Of a stretch of DNA of 64,000 nt, positions 34,176-41,549 are shown piece by piece. Made by a program: the position numbers and the translations under genes. How positions within the stretch are numbered: the first letter of the stretch is position 1; each line of letters opens with the position of its first letter. This DNA comes from Deltaproteobacteria bacterium (lineage in GTDB: Bacteria > Myxococcota_A > UBA9042 > PHBI01), in assembly GCA_020632715.1 (NCBI GenBank), contig JACKFA010000003.1, positions 1,116,001 through 1,180,000 of the forward strand. Reading direction: 5' to 3'. Below the pieces are notes generated by a model that searched no databases, was not told where the DNA came from, and worked only from the letters and a program-made list of their open reading frames with translations.

Positions 34176-34999
34176 CGCTCGTCCTCCGAGCGGAGCTCGA
34201 CGTCGCGGCCGCCCTCGCCCGTCACGCGGGGGCGGCCATCGAGCGCGTGCGCGACGAGGGCTTCGTCGAGCACGAGAAGGCCGACAGCTCCCCCGTCACC
34301 CGCGCCGACCTCGCCGCGGACGCCCTCATCCGCGAGGGGCTGCGCGCCGCCTACCCCGACGACGGGCTCCTCACCGAGGAGTCCGAGTCCGAGCGGGTCG
34401 CGGGCACGAGCGGGCGCGTGTGGGTCGTCGACCCGCTCGACGGCACCGAGGCCTTCATCGACGGCAACGTGCGCGGCTACGCCGTGCAGATCGGCCTCCT
34501 CGTCGACGGCGTGCCCGCGCTCGGCGTGGTCTACGAGCCGCGCGCCGATCTCATGCTCACCGCGGCGGCCGGCGCCCCGGCGCTGGCGGTCGCGAACGGC
34601 GGCGTCCCGCGCGCCCTCGCGGTGTCGAAGCGCGCGGAGCTCGGCGCGCTCAGGCTCGTCACGTCGACCACCATCCGCGCGCCGCTCAAGGCCCGCGTCC
34701 TCTCGGCCGGGTTCGTCGACGGCGGCGGGCTGCGCTCGGTGGGCGTGAAGGTCGGAGAGCTCGTGCGCGACCGGGCCGACGTCTACCTGAGCCACCACGC
34801 CGTCCACGCCTGGGACGTGGTCGCCCCGATGGCGATCCTCGCGGCCGCCGGCGGCGCCATCACCGACCTCGCTGGCGCGCCGTTCCGTTTTGACGAGCGC
34901 GGGCACCTCCGTCCCTCGAGCGGCCCGTTCCTCGCGACCAACGGCCGCGCCCACGACGCGGCGCGCGAGGCGATCCTGCGGGCCTGGGAGGCCCCTTGA
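34172..34999 (+). CDS. inositol monophosphatase-family protein, probable CTG start
   Basis: The metal-dependent phosphatase motifs are present: LLTEESE, VVDPLDGTEAFIDG and WDVVAPMAILAAAGGAITD. They indicate hydrolysis of inositol phosphate, 3'-phosphoadenosine phosphate or a related sugar phosphate. The first standard start codon is GTG 34247, but the family's N-terminal helix (ELDVAAALARHAGAAIERVRD) is encoded upstream. In that reading the frame begins at CTG 34172, which overlaps the ctaF stop as CTGA. That gives 275 residues, a normal family length. If CTG is not used, the protein lacks its first helix. It is the penultimate gene of the respiratory run and overlaps the next gene (TTGA). 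Confidence 0.8.
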   Translation: MTLVLRAELDVAAALARHAGAAIERVRDEGFVEHEKADSSPVTRADLAADALIREGLRAAYPDDGLLTEESESERVAGTSGRVWVVDPLDGTEAFIDGNVRGYAVQIGLLVDGVPALGVVYEPRADLMLTAAAGAPALAVANGGVPRALAVSKRAELGALRLVTSTTIRAPLKARVLSAGFVDGGGLRSVGVKVGELVRDRADVYLSHHAVHAWDVVAPMAILAAAGGAITDLAGAPFRFDERGHLRPSSGPFLATNGRAHDAAREAILRAWEAP

Positions 35000-36540
35000 A
35001 CCGTCTCGCCGCGCGCCCCGCAGGGCGCCTCGCCGCCGCTGCCCTCGCCGCCGCCTCGCTCCTCGCCCAGGCGTGCGGCGACGACGGAGGCGCCGCGGAC
35101 CCCGCCGCGAACAACGCCGTCGTCACGTTCCCGAAGACCTTCCTCTGGGGAACGTCGGTCGCCGGCTTCCAGGTCGACCCCGGCTGCCCCACCCTCCCCG
35201 CCGCCGCGTGCGAGGACCGCGAGAGCGACTGGGCGCAGTGGGTCACGGACCCCGACCTCGTCGCGGACGGCACGACCTACGTCCACGGCGACCCGCTCTC
35301 CGCCGGACCCGGCTTCTGGGAGCTCTACGACCAGGACCTCGCCCGCGCCGGCGACGAGCTCGGCGCCAACGCCTTCCGCACGTCGCTCGAGTGGTCGCGC
35401 CTCTTCCCGGACGGCGCCGCCGAGGCCGCGACCACGGTCGACGAGCTCGCCCCCTTCGCCGACGAGGACGCCGTCGCCCACTACCGCGCGATCTTCGCGA
35501 GCGCGAAGGCGCACGGCCAGACGCTCCTCGTCACGCTCAACCACTACACGCTCCCGCTCTGGCTCCACGACGGGAAGGCGTGCCATCAGGACCTCGCCGG
35601 CTGCGCCGACCGCGGCTGGCTCGACGGGCCGCGCATCGTCCGCACCATCGCGCTCTACGCGGGCTTCTGCGCGCGCACCTTCGGCGACCAGGTCGACCTG
35701 TGGGCGACCTTGAACGAGCCGTTCGCGGTCGTGCTCTCGGGCTTCATCGTGCCGAACGCCGAGCGCACGAACCCGCCGGGCGTGCTCCTCCAGATCGAGG
35801 CGGGCCTCGACGCCATGACGCACATGATCGAGGCGCACGCCGCCATGGTCGACGCCGTGCGCGACAACGACCTCGCCGACGCCGACGATGACGGCGTCGC
35901 GGCGCAGGTGGGCCTCGTGCACTCGATGATCGCGCTCGAGCCCTCCGACCCGTCCTCCGAGGCCGACGTGGCGGCGGTCGCCCACGCCGAGTGGGTCGTG
36001 AACCGGGTCTTCCTCGAGGGTGTCGCGAACGGCCGCCTCGACCCCGACCTCGACGGCGTCCTCGACCCGCCGCGCGCCGATCTCGTCGGGCGCCTCGACT
36101 TCATCGGGGTCAACTACTATACGCGCCTCCCCATCATGGCGCTCGGCCAGCCCCTCGACGCGCGCTACGCCTTCGCCGACTTCCTGCCGAACCTCGACGG
36201 CGGCTCCTTCGTCGAGTACCCGCAGGGCCTCCACGACGTCGTCACGAGCGCCGCGAGCTACGGGCGCCCCGTCTACATCACGGAGAACGGGCGCCTGAAC
36301 CCGGGCGAGACGTCCGGCGACGGCTTCCTCGAGCCGCACCTCGAGGCGCTGCACGCCGCGATGGACGATGGCGCCGACGTCCGCGGCTACTTCTACTGGT
36401 CGCTCGTCGACAACTACGAGTGGAACCACGGGATGAGCTTGCGCTTCGGCCTCTACGCCGTCGACACCGCGACCAAGGCGCGCGCCCTCCGCCCCATCGG
36501 CGCCCGCTACGCGCAGATCGTCCGCGCCCGCGGCTTCTGA
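34996..36540 (+). CDS. glycoside hydrolase family 1 (beta-glucosidase-like), putative lipoprotein
   Basis: 514 residues from TTG 34996, overlapping the previous stop. The N-terminal signal ends in an atypical lipobox (SLLAQAC-GDDGG). The GH1 barrel is clear: FPKTFLWGTSVAGFQVD, FRTSLEWSRLFP, the acid/base Glu in WATLNEPF, FIGVNYYTRLP, and the nucleophile Glu in VYITENGR, then WSLVDNYEW. The fold hydrolyses beta-glucosides or related glycosides, here outside the cytoplasm. An insertion in the middle (EARDNDLADADDDGVAAQ-like, acidic) departs from common family members. Its link to respiration is only by position. Confidence 0.9.
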   Translation: MNRLAARPAGRLAAAALAAASLLAQACGDDGGAADPAANNAVVTFPKTFLWGTSVAGFQVDPGCPTLPAAACEDRESDWAQWVTDPDLVADGTTYVHGDPLSAGPGFWELYDQDLARAGDELGANAFRTSLEWSRLFPDGAAEAATTVDELAPFADEDAVAHYRAIFASAKAHGQTLLVTLNHYTLPLWLHDGKACHQDLAGCADRGWLDGPRIVRTIALYAGFCARTFGDQVDLWATLNEPFAVVLSGFIVPNAERTNPPGVLLQIEAGLDAMTHMIEAHAAMVDAVRDNDLADADDDGVAAQVGLVHSMIALEPSDPSSEADVAAVAHAEWVVNRVFLEGVANGRLDPDLDGVLDPPRADLVGRLDFIGVNYYTRLPIMALGQPLDARYAFADFLPNLDGGSFVEYPQGLHDVVTSAASYGRPVYITENGRLNPGETSGDGFLEPHLEALHAAMDDGADVRGYFYWSLVDNYEWNHGMSLRFGLYAVDTATKARALRPIGARYAQIVRARGF

Positions 36541-36597
36541 GCACCGACCGGGCGGATCGCGCCGACCAGGGCGTGCGCGCCATCGACGCCGTGGCGG

Positions 36598-36625
36598 TTA
36601 CAACGCCCGCGACCGGTGCTATGCT
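36598..36625 (+). promoter_or_regulatory. sigma-70-type promoter
   Basis: TTACAA (36598-36603), a 16-bp spacer and TATGCT (36620-36625) lie in the 124-bp gap after the glycosidase gene. A leader of about 33 nt follows, with GGGAGGTAG just before the GTG at 36665. Nothing else is recognised in this gap. Confidence 0.6.
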
Positions 36626-36664
36626 CAGACCTCGCAGTCTCGAAAACCCCTCGGGAGGTAGACC

Positions 36665-37855
36665 GTGCGTGCTCTGATCGTCGACTCGTTGCCACCGGAG
36701 GCGGGCTTCGGCCTCGAGGCTCTCGGGCTCCAGGTCACCGAAGACGCCTCCATCGGGAGCCACAACCTCCCCGAGGCGGTCGCGGACGCCGAGATCCTCG
36801 TGGTCGGCGCGACGCGCGTGACGCGCCGTGCGCTCGAGGCCGGAAAGGACCTGCGGCTCGTGATCCGCGCCGGGAGCGGGGTCGACACCATCGACGTGGC
36901 CGCCGCCTCGGAGCGCGGGATCCTCGTCTCGCACTGCGGCGCCGCCGAGGCGGTCGCGCGCGCCGAGCTCATCATCGGCATGATCCTCGCGCTCGACCGC
37001 GGCGTGCACCTCGCGCACAGGAAGGAGCGCGCGCCGGCCCTCGGGCTCGCCGGTCGCAGCCTCGGGCTCTTCGGCTTCGACGCCACCGCGCGGCGGGTCC
37101 GCGAGGTCGCGCGCGGGCTCGGGCTCCGCGTGCACGTCTTCGACGAGTCCATGACGGCGACGCGCGCGAGCGAGGCGGCCGTTCACCGGAGCGCCTCGGC
37201 CGACGCGCTGTTCTCCGACAGCGACATCGTGAGCCTCCACCCGCCCGAGGGCGACACGGACGTCATCGCGACCGCCGAGCGCCTCGCGCGCCTCGGGCCG
37301 CAGGGCACGCTCATCAACGCGGCGCGGCGCGGCCTCATCGACCTCGCGGCCGCGAAGGACGCGCTCGCGCGCGGCGAGCTCCGCCTCGGCCTCGACTGCT
37401 ACGACGACGACGACTTCGGCGACGACGTCCCCTTCGCCATCGACGCCTTCCCGTCGCTCGTGACCACCCCACGCCTCGAGGGGAAGACGGCGCAGTCGCG
37501 CGACGCGATCGCGCAGACCCTCGTCGGCCACGTCGAGCACTTCCTCCGCACGGACATCGTCCCCGACTGCGTGAACGTGCGCCCCTCGAACGGCGAGGCC
37601 AACGCGCTCATCGTCCGCTTCCGCCCGGGCGCCTCCGTCCTCGCCGCGGTCTTCAGCGCGCTCGACGACGCCGGGATCCGCCCGACGGACGTCCACATGG
37701 GCGAGTTCGACCAGGGCAACGCGGGCTACGCGCGGATCCTCCTCGATCGCACGCCGCCGCCGCAGGCCCTCGCGGCCGTCGCGCGCCACCAGGACATCCT
37801 CGCCGTGCAGCACCGGGCGGGCGTCTCCGCCACCGCGGAGACGCCGGCGGCCTGA
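36665..37855 (+). CDS. D-2-hydroxyacid dehydrogenase (SerA-like) homologue lacking catalytic residues
   Basis: 396 residues with the SerA layout: substrate-binding half (LRLVIRAGSGVDTIDVAAAS), nucleotide-binding half, and a C-terminal ~85-residue ACT-like domain (ALIVRFRPGASVLAAVFSAL). Key positions differ from active enzymes. The GxGxxG loop reads GLFGFDATA. The Arg of NAARRG is kept. The region that normally holds the catalytic Glu reads LDCYDDDDF. The TPHxxG histidine is replaced by Arg (TTPRLEGKT). It may be a non-catalytic sensor or a changed enzyme. It has its own promoter and a strong ribosome-binding site, so it looks expressed. Confidence 0.85.
   Translation: MRALIVDSLPPEAGFGLEALGLQVTEDASIGSHNLPEAVADAEILVVGATRVTRRALEAGKDLRLVIRAGSGVDTIDVAAASERGILVSHCGAAEAVARAELIIGMILALDRGVHLAHRKERAPALGLAGRSLGLFGFDATARRVREVARGLGLRVHVFDESMTATRASEAAVHRSASADALFSDSDIVSLHPPEGDTDVIATAERLARLGPQGTLINAARRGLIDLAAAKDALARGELRLGLDCYDDDDFGDDVPFAIDAFPSLVTTPRLEGKTAQSRDAIAQTLVGHVEHFLRTDIVPDCVNVRPSNGEANALIVRFRPGASVLAAVFSALDDAGIRPTDVHMGEFDQGNAGYARILLDRTPPPQALAAVARHQDILAVQHRAGVSATAETPAA
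37820..37845. terminator. hairpin inside the 3' end of the SerA-like gene
   Basis: An 11-bp perfect stem GGCGTCTCCGC/GCGGAGACGCC with a CACC loop lies just before the stop codon, followed by GCCCTTTCGC. The SerA-like gene and the lipoprotein gene converge with only 12 bp between them, so an embedded bidirectional terminator is plausible. Confidence 0.45.
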
Positions 37856-37867
37856 CGCCCTTTCGCG

Positions 37868-39015
37868 CTACGGCGGCGGCGCGAGCTGCGGCAGGAGCAC
37901 GTCGAGCTGCGCCCGCGCGCCCTCGGCGCGGGCGTGACGGTCGGCGACGGCGGCGCGCACCGCGTCGTCGAGCGCCGCGCGGACGCGCGCGACGTAGGGC
38001 GCGAGGTCGTCGGCCGCCGCGTCCGCTCGCGCGGCGGCGAGCTCGGCCGCGAGCAACGTGACCCGCGCGTCCGCGCGACGGCGGCCGCGAGCGTCGGTGC
38101 CTCGGGCGCCGGGGCCGCGAGGACGGCGTCCGCGTCGACGTCCTCGCCGAGCCACGCGGCGGCGAGCGCGAGCCCGGCGCGCGCCACCGCCTGCGCCTCG
38201 TCCACGAGCCCGAGACCGCCCGCGGCCGCCGCGGCGATGACCGCCCGCTCGGGATCGCCGGCGACGCCCCCCGGGAGCAGCGCCAGGATCCGGAGCGCCG
38301 CGTCGGGCCGGCCCGCCGCGATCTGGGCGATCGCGAGGCCATGGCGTGCGTCGCTCCAGGCCGCCGTCCCGGGCGCCACCCGGAGGAGCTCGGCGATCCC
38401 CTGCTGGAGATCCCCGCGGTCGACGAGATGCCCGGCGACCGTAAGCCTCATGGTCGCCGCGAGCTCCGCGCCCGCGAGGCCCGGGAGTCCCTCGTTGGCG
38501 CGCCGGAGGAGGAGGCCCCGGCCGAGCTCGGCCGCGTCGCTGCCGTCGCGCTGCGCGAGGGTCCACACGAGGAGCCCGCGCGCCTCGGTCCACGGGTCGT
38601 CGGCGGCCTCCGGCGGTGACGGCAGGAGCCTCGGCACCTCCTCCGGGCGCCCCGCCTCGAGCGCGCGGGAGGCGCGCTCCACCGCCCACCCGACGGCGAG
38701 GGGCGGCGCCGGCGCCTCCGGCAGCGCCGCGACGAGCGCCCGCAGCACCTCGTCGCTCTCGAGCCCATAGCGCCCACGCCAGGCCTCCGCGAGCGTGGCC
38801 GCGTCCGGCGTGCCCGCCGTGAGCGACGCCGCGATCGCCGCTCGCGTCGCGCGCGCCGACGGGGGCGACACAGGTCGCGACGGGGCCGACGCGCACCCCG
38901 TCGCGACCAGCAGCGGCAGCGCGCGCAGGAGCGTCCACCGGCGCGCCCCGCGACGAGCTGGCCGCTCCTTGCGGTGACCGCGCGGGAGCCGCCATACTCC
39001 GGGGGTGAGCTTCAC
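37868..39015 (-). pseudogene. alanine-rich lipoprotein gene with an internal frameshift
   Basis: The 5' part encodes a lipoprotein signal (LLRALPLLVATGC-ASAP) and an Ala/Leu-rich helical repeat protein (AWRGRYGLESDEVLRALVAALPEA...). After LAAAVAR, at about 38065-38080, the sensible reading moves to another frame (DARVTLLAAELAAARADA...) and stops at 37868. One base appears missing in a GCGCGGACGCGCGG stretch. This could be a real mutation or a sequence error. Restored, the protein would be about 380 residues with a TPR-like character. The start is uncertain: GTG 39015 is the nearest in-frame start and overlaps the divergent YqgE gene by 11 bp. Confidence 0.6.
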
Positions 39016-39556
39016 GGTCGCACCAGGGTTCCTCATCGCCATGCCGGGTCTCCTCGACCCGAACTTCTTCCGCGCCGTCGTCGCGCTCTGCGCCCACACG
39101 CGCGAGGGCGCGTTCGGCGTGGTCGTGAACCAGGAGCTCCAGATCCCCGTCTCCGCCATCTGCAACGAGGCTGGCCTCGACTGGAACGGCGACGACACCG
39201 CGCGAGTCTACTGCGGCGGTCCCGTGGAGCGCCAGCGAGGCTGGCTCCTGCACGACTCGGCCCAGCGCTTCGACGGCACGCAGCTCGTCGATCGCGGGCT
39301 CGCCATCACGACCTCCCAGGGCGGGCTCGCCGCCTACGGGCAGGACCCGGCCGGCCGCTATCGCCTCGCCCTCGGCTACGCGGGCTGGGGCGAGGGGCAG
39401 CTCGACCGCGAGATCGCGCAGGGCTCGTGGCTGACCGCCCCCCTCGACCCCGCCATCATCTTCGACACCCCCAACGACCAGATCTGGGCCCGCGCCCTCG
39501 CCCTCGTCGGCGTGGATCCCGCGCGCCTCGTCGACGCCGGCTCGCACATCAACTGA
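39005..39556 (+). CDS. UPF0301 (YqgE/AlgH) family protein
   Basis: 183 residues matching the family along its length: the N-terminal TVAPGFLIAMPGLLDPNFFRAVVALCAH, then GAFGVVVNQ, the VYCGGPVERQRGWLLH strand, and YAGWGEGQLDREIAQGSWL. The family is widespread, folds as an alpha/beta protein and has no settled biochemical role (AlgH was named for an effect on alginate genes). It starts at GTG 39005, divergent from the frameshifted lipoprotein gene. Confidence 0.93.
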   Translation: MSFTVAPGFLIAMPGLLDPNFFRAVVALCAHTREGAFGVVVNQELQIPVSAICNEAGLDWNGDDTARVYCGGPVERQRGWLLHDSAQRFDGTQLVDRGLAITTSQGGLAAYGQDPAGRYRLALGYAGWGEGQLDREIAQGSWLTAPLDPAIIFDTPNDQIWARALALVGVDPARLVDAGSHIN

Positions 39557-39682
39557 GCCCGCTCTGCGCCGGCGTGACGCAGCGCGTCATGAACCTATCC
39601 CTGCGCCGGCGTTCGCGGTATCCCGGAGAGGCGCGCCGCGCCGACGCCCTCCCCCCCGACGTCGCGCTCGCCGCGGAGGGTC

Positions 39683-40363
39683 ATGATCAAGGTCGACAAA
39701 CACCCCCTGACCTGCGCGTGCGCCGACTGCGCCACGATGTTCCCCCACGATCGCTACGACGCCGTCTGGGCGAGCCCCCGCCCCGACGGCCGCGACGACC
39801 TGACGCGCGTCGTCGCGCGCGTCCCCATCGGCGCCCCCAACGCCCCGCTCGCCTTCGTCCTCTGGGTCGACGACGACCAGCGCCTCGTCGCCGACTGGCC
39901 AGGCTTCCCCGGCTCCGCCGGCGCCCGCGTCGCCCTCGGCGATCCCGACCACGAGGGCACGCGCGCCCTCACGGGCACCGGCGACCCCGTCCTCTCCGCC
40001 CTCTCCCGCGCGGTCCCCCTCCGCCGCCGCCTCGCCGAGCGCTTCGCCGCCCGCTGCGCCGTCGAGTACGGCCTCGCCGCCGCCGACACGGCCGACTTCG
40101 CGCCCTGCGACCGCCACGGCGGCACCGGGATCCAGTGCCTCACGTGCGAGCACCTCGCCGACAGCGACGCGCCGCTCGACGCCGTCATCCTCTACAGCCC
40201 CGACGGCGACTACCCCGACATCCTCTGCGTCCCGTGCGTCGCGCGCCTCGCGCAGCGCGACCTGGGCAGCGTCCGCCCGGCCTGTAGCCGCTGCCAGCAG
40301 GCGAGCATCTACCGCCACCACGTCGTGTCGCACACGCACTACGGCGCGCGCCCGACCGGCTGA
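39683..40363 (+). CDS. cysteine/histidine-rich hypothetical protein
   Basis: 226 residues with no signal or membrane helix. Cysteine pairs occur at the N-terminus (CACADC) and in the C-terminal half (PCDRHGG, CLTCEHL, CVPCV, CSRCQ), with a His-rich end (YRHHVVSHTHYG). The spacing suggests two or three structural zinc sites, but no named zinc-finger family is recognised. The middle (VVARVPIGAPNAPLAFVLWV, WPGFPGSAGARVALGDPDHE) looks like a small beta domain. It stands alone between the YqgE gene and the convergent hydrolase. The 126 bp upstream contain repeats of CTGCGCCGGCG and TGACGC-AGC-GCGTCA but no clear promoter. Confidence 0.7.
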   Translation: MIKVDKHPLTCACADCATMFPHDRYDAVWASPRPDGRDDLTRVVARVPIGAPNAPLAFVLWVDDDQRLVADWPGFPGSAGARVALGDPDHEGTRALTGTGDPVLSALSRAVPLRRRLAERFAARCAVEYGLAAADTADFAPCDRHGGTGIQCLTCEHLADSDAPLDAVILYSPDGDYPDILCVPCVARLAQRDLGSVRPACSRCQQASIYRHHVVSHTHYGARPTG

Positions 40364-40370
40364 GCGGCTC

Positions 40371-41549
40371 CTACTTCCGCTCCCAGCGCACGTCACCGTC
40401 CGCGGCCGTGACCACGTCGGCGCTCGCGAGCCACGCCCGCGCCTCGGGGCGGTCGCGGAGCTCCGCGTCGAGGAAGGCGAGCCCGGCGGCGAGGATCCAC
40501 GCGCGCATCCGCTCGCAGCGCGCCTGTCCCGAGACGTCCGCGCACGCGTCCACCTCGCCCTCGAAGAGCGTGTGCTTCGCGCCGGGGTCGTCGACGTAGA
40601 GCAGGTAGCGCCCGCCCGGCGGCGCGAGCGCGTACGCCTGCTCGCGGTTCTCGGGCACGCCGGGGTCGCCGTCGCGCTGTCCTGTGCCGACGAGCATGGG
40701 CACGGCGATGTCCTCGAACGACTCCGCCATGAAGCCGTCGTCGCCCGGGCCCTGCGGCGACATCGCGACGACGGCGCGGAAGCGCGGGTTCTCGAGCGAG
40801 ACGAGGTCGCTCGCGTCGCAGCCCGGCGCGTCGGGCGTGCCGAAGGGGGTCGAGCACACGAAGTTCCGCGGCGCGCCCGCGAGCATCATCGCGGCGCCGG
40901 CGCCCGCCGAGTGGCCGACGTGCGCGAGGCGTCCGAGGTCGACGGCCCCCGCGAGCGCGCCGTCCGCGACCTGCTCGTCGAGCCACGCGAGCACGCGCGC
41001 GACGTCGTGGGGGCGGTCCCAGTTGATCTTGATACCGCACAGCTCCTGGTCGGCCGGGATCCCGAGCGCCGTGCAGAGCGCGCGATACGCGGCGTCGTCG
41101 CGTCCCTCGTGGGCGATGGCCACGGCCACGTAGCCGGCCTCGGCGAGGTGGTGCGCCCAGACGTCCATCGACTTCGACGGGTCGGTCTTCCCGCCCGACC
41201 CACCGTGGGACAGGAGCACCACGGGCGCCGGCGTCGGCGCCCCCTTCGGGCGATGGACGAGCGCGTTCACGGTGCGCGTGGCGCCGATCCGGTCGGTGTA
41301 GGTGAGGCCAGGGACCGCGATGGTGCCGACCTCGTAGCGCGCCTCCGGCTCGTAGAGGCAGGCCGCGCGGTCGTCGGCGCTGCACGCGCTGACCGCGACG
41401 CCGTCGGCGTCGGTGGTCGTCCCCGCGACGTCGCTCGTGTCGGCCGCGGGCCCCGTGTCGGCCCCGCCGCTGCCTGCGCCTCCGTCACCGCACGCGCCCA
41501 CGAGCGCGAGACCGACGGCGACGAGCCAGACGCGCGCCGCTACGGGCAC
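40371..41549 (-). CDS. alpha/beta-hydrolase (PAF-acetylhydrolase/chlorophyllase-like) lipoprotein
   Basis: 392 residues from GTG 41549. The signal ends in lipobox ALVGAC-GDG, followed by an Asp/Thr/Ala-rich spacer. The hydrolase core has the oxyanion-hole strand VVLLSHGGSGGKTDP, the nucleophile elbow VGHSAGAG, an acid region around GTGQRDGD, and a catalytic His in PGAKHTLFEG. Six cysteines suggest disulfides. It is probably an esterase or lipase on the cell surface. The start overlaps the end of the TSP3 lipoprotein gene by 10 bp, so it is the last gene of the minus-strand unit. Confidence 0.87.
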   Translation of the reverse strand: MPVAARVWLVAVGLALVGACGDGGAGSGGADTGPAADTSDVAGTTTDADGVAVSACSADDRAACLYEPEARYEVGTIAVPGLTYTDRIGATRTVNALVHRPKGAPTPAPVVLLSHGGSGGKTDPSKSMDVWAHHLAEAGYVAVAIAHEGRDDAAYRALCTALGIPADQELCGIKINWDRPHDVARVLAWLDEQVADGALAGAVDLGRLAHVGHSAGAGAAMMLAGAPRNFVCSTPFGTPDAPGCDASDLVSLENPRFRAVVAMSPQGPGDDGFMAESFEDIAVPMLVGTGQRDGDPGVPENREQAYALAPPGGRYLLYVDDPGAKHTLFEGEVDACADVSGQARCERMRAWILAAGLAFLDAELRDRPEARAWLASADVVTAADGDVRWERK

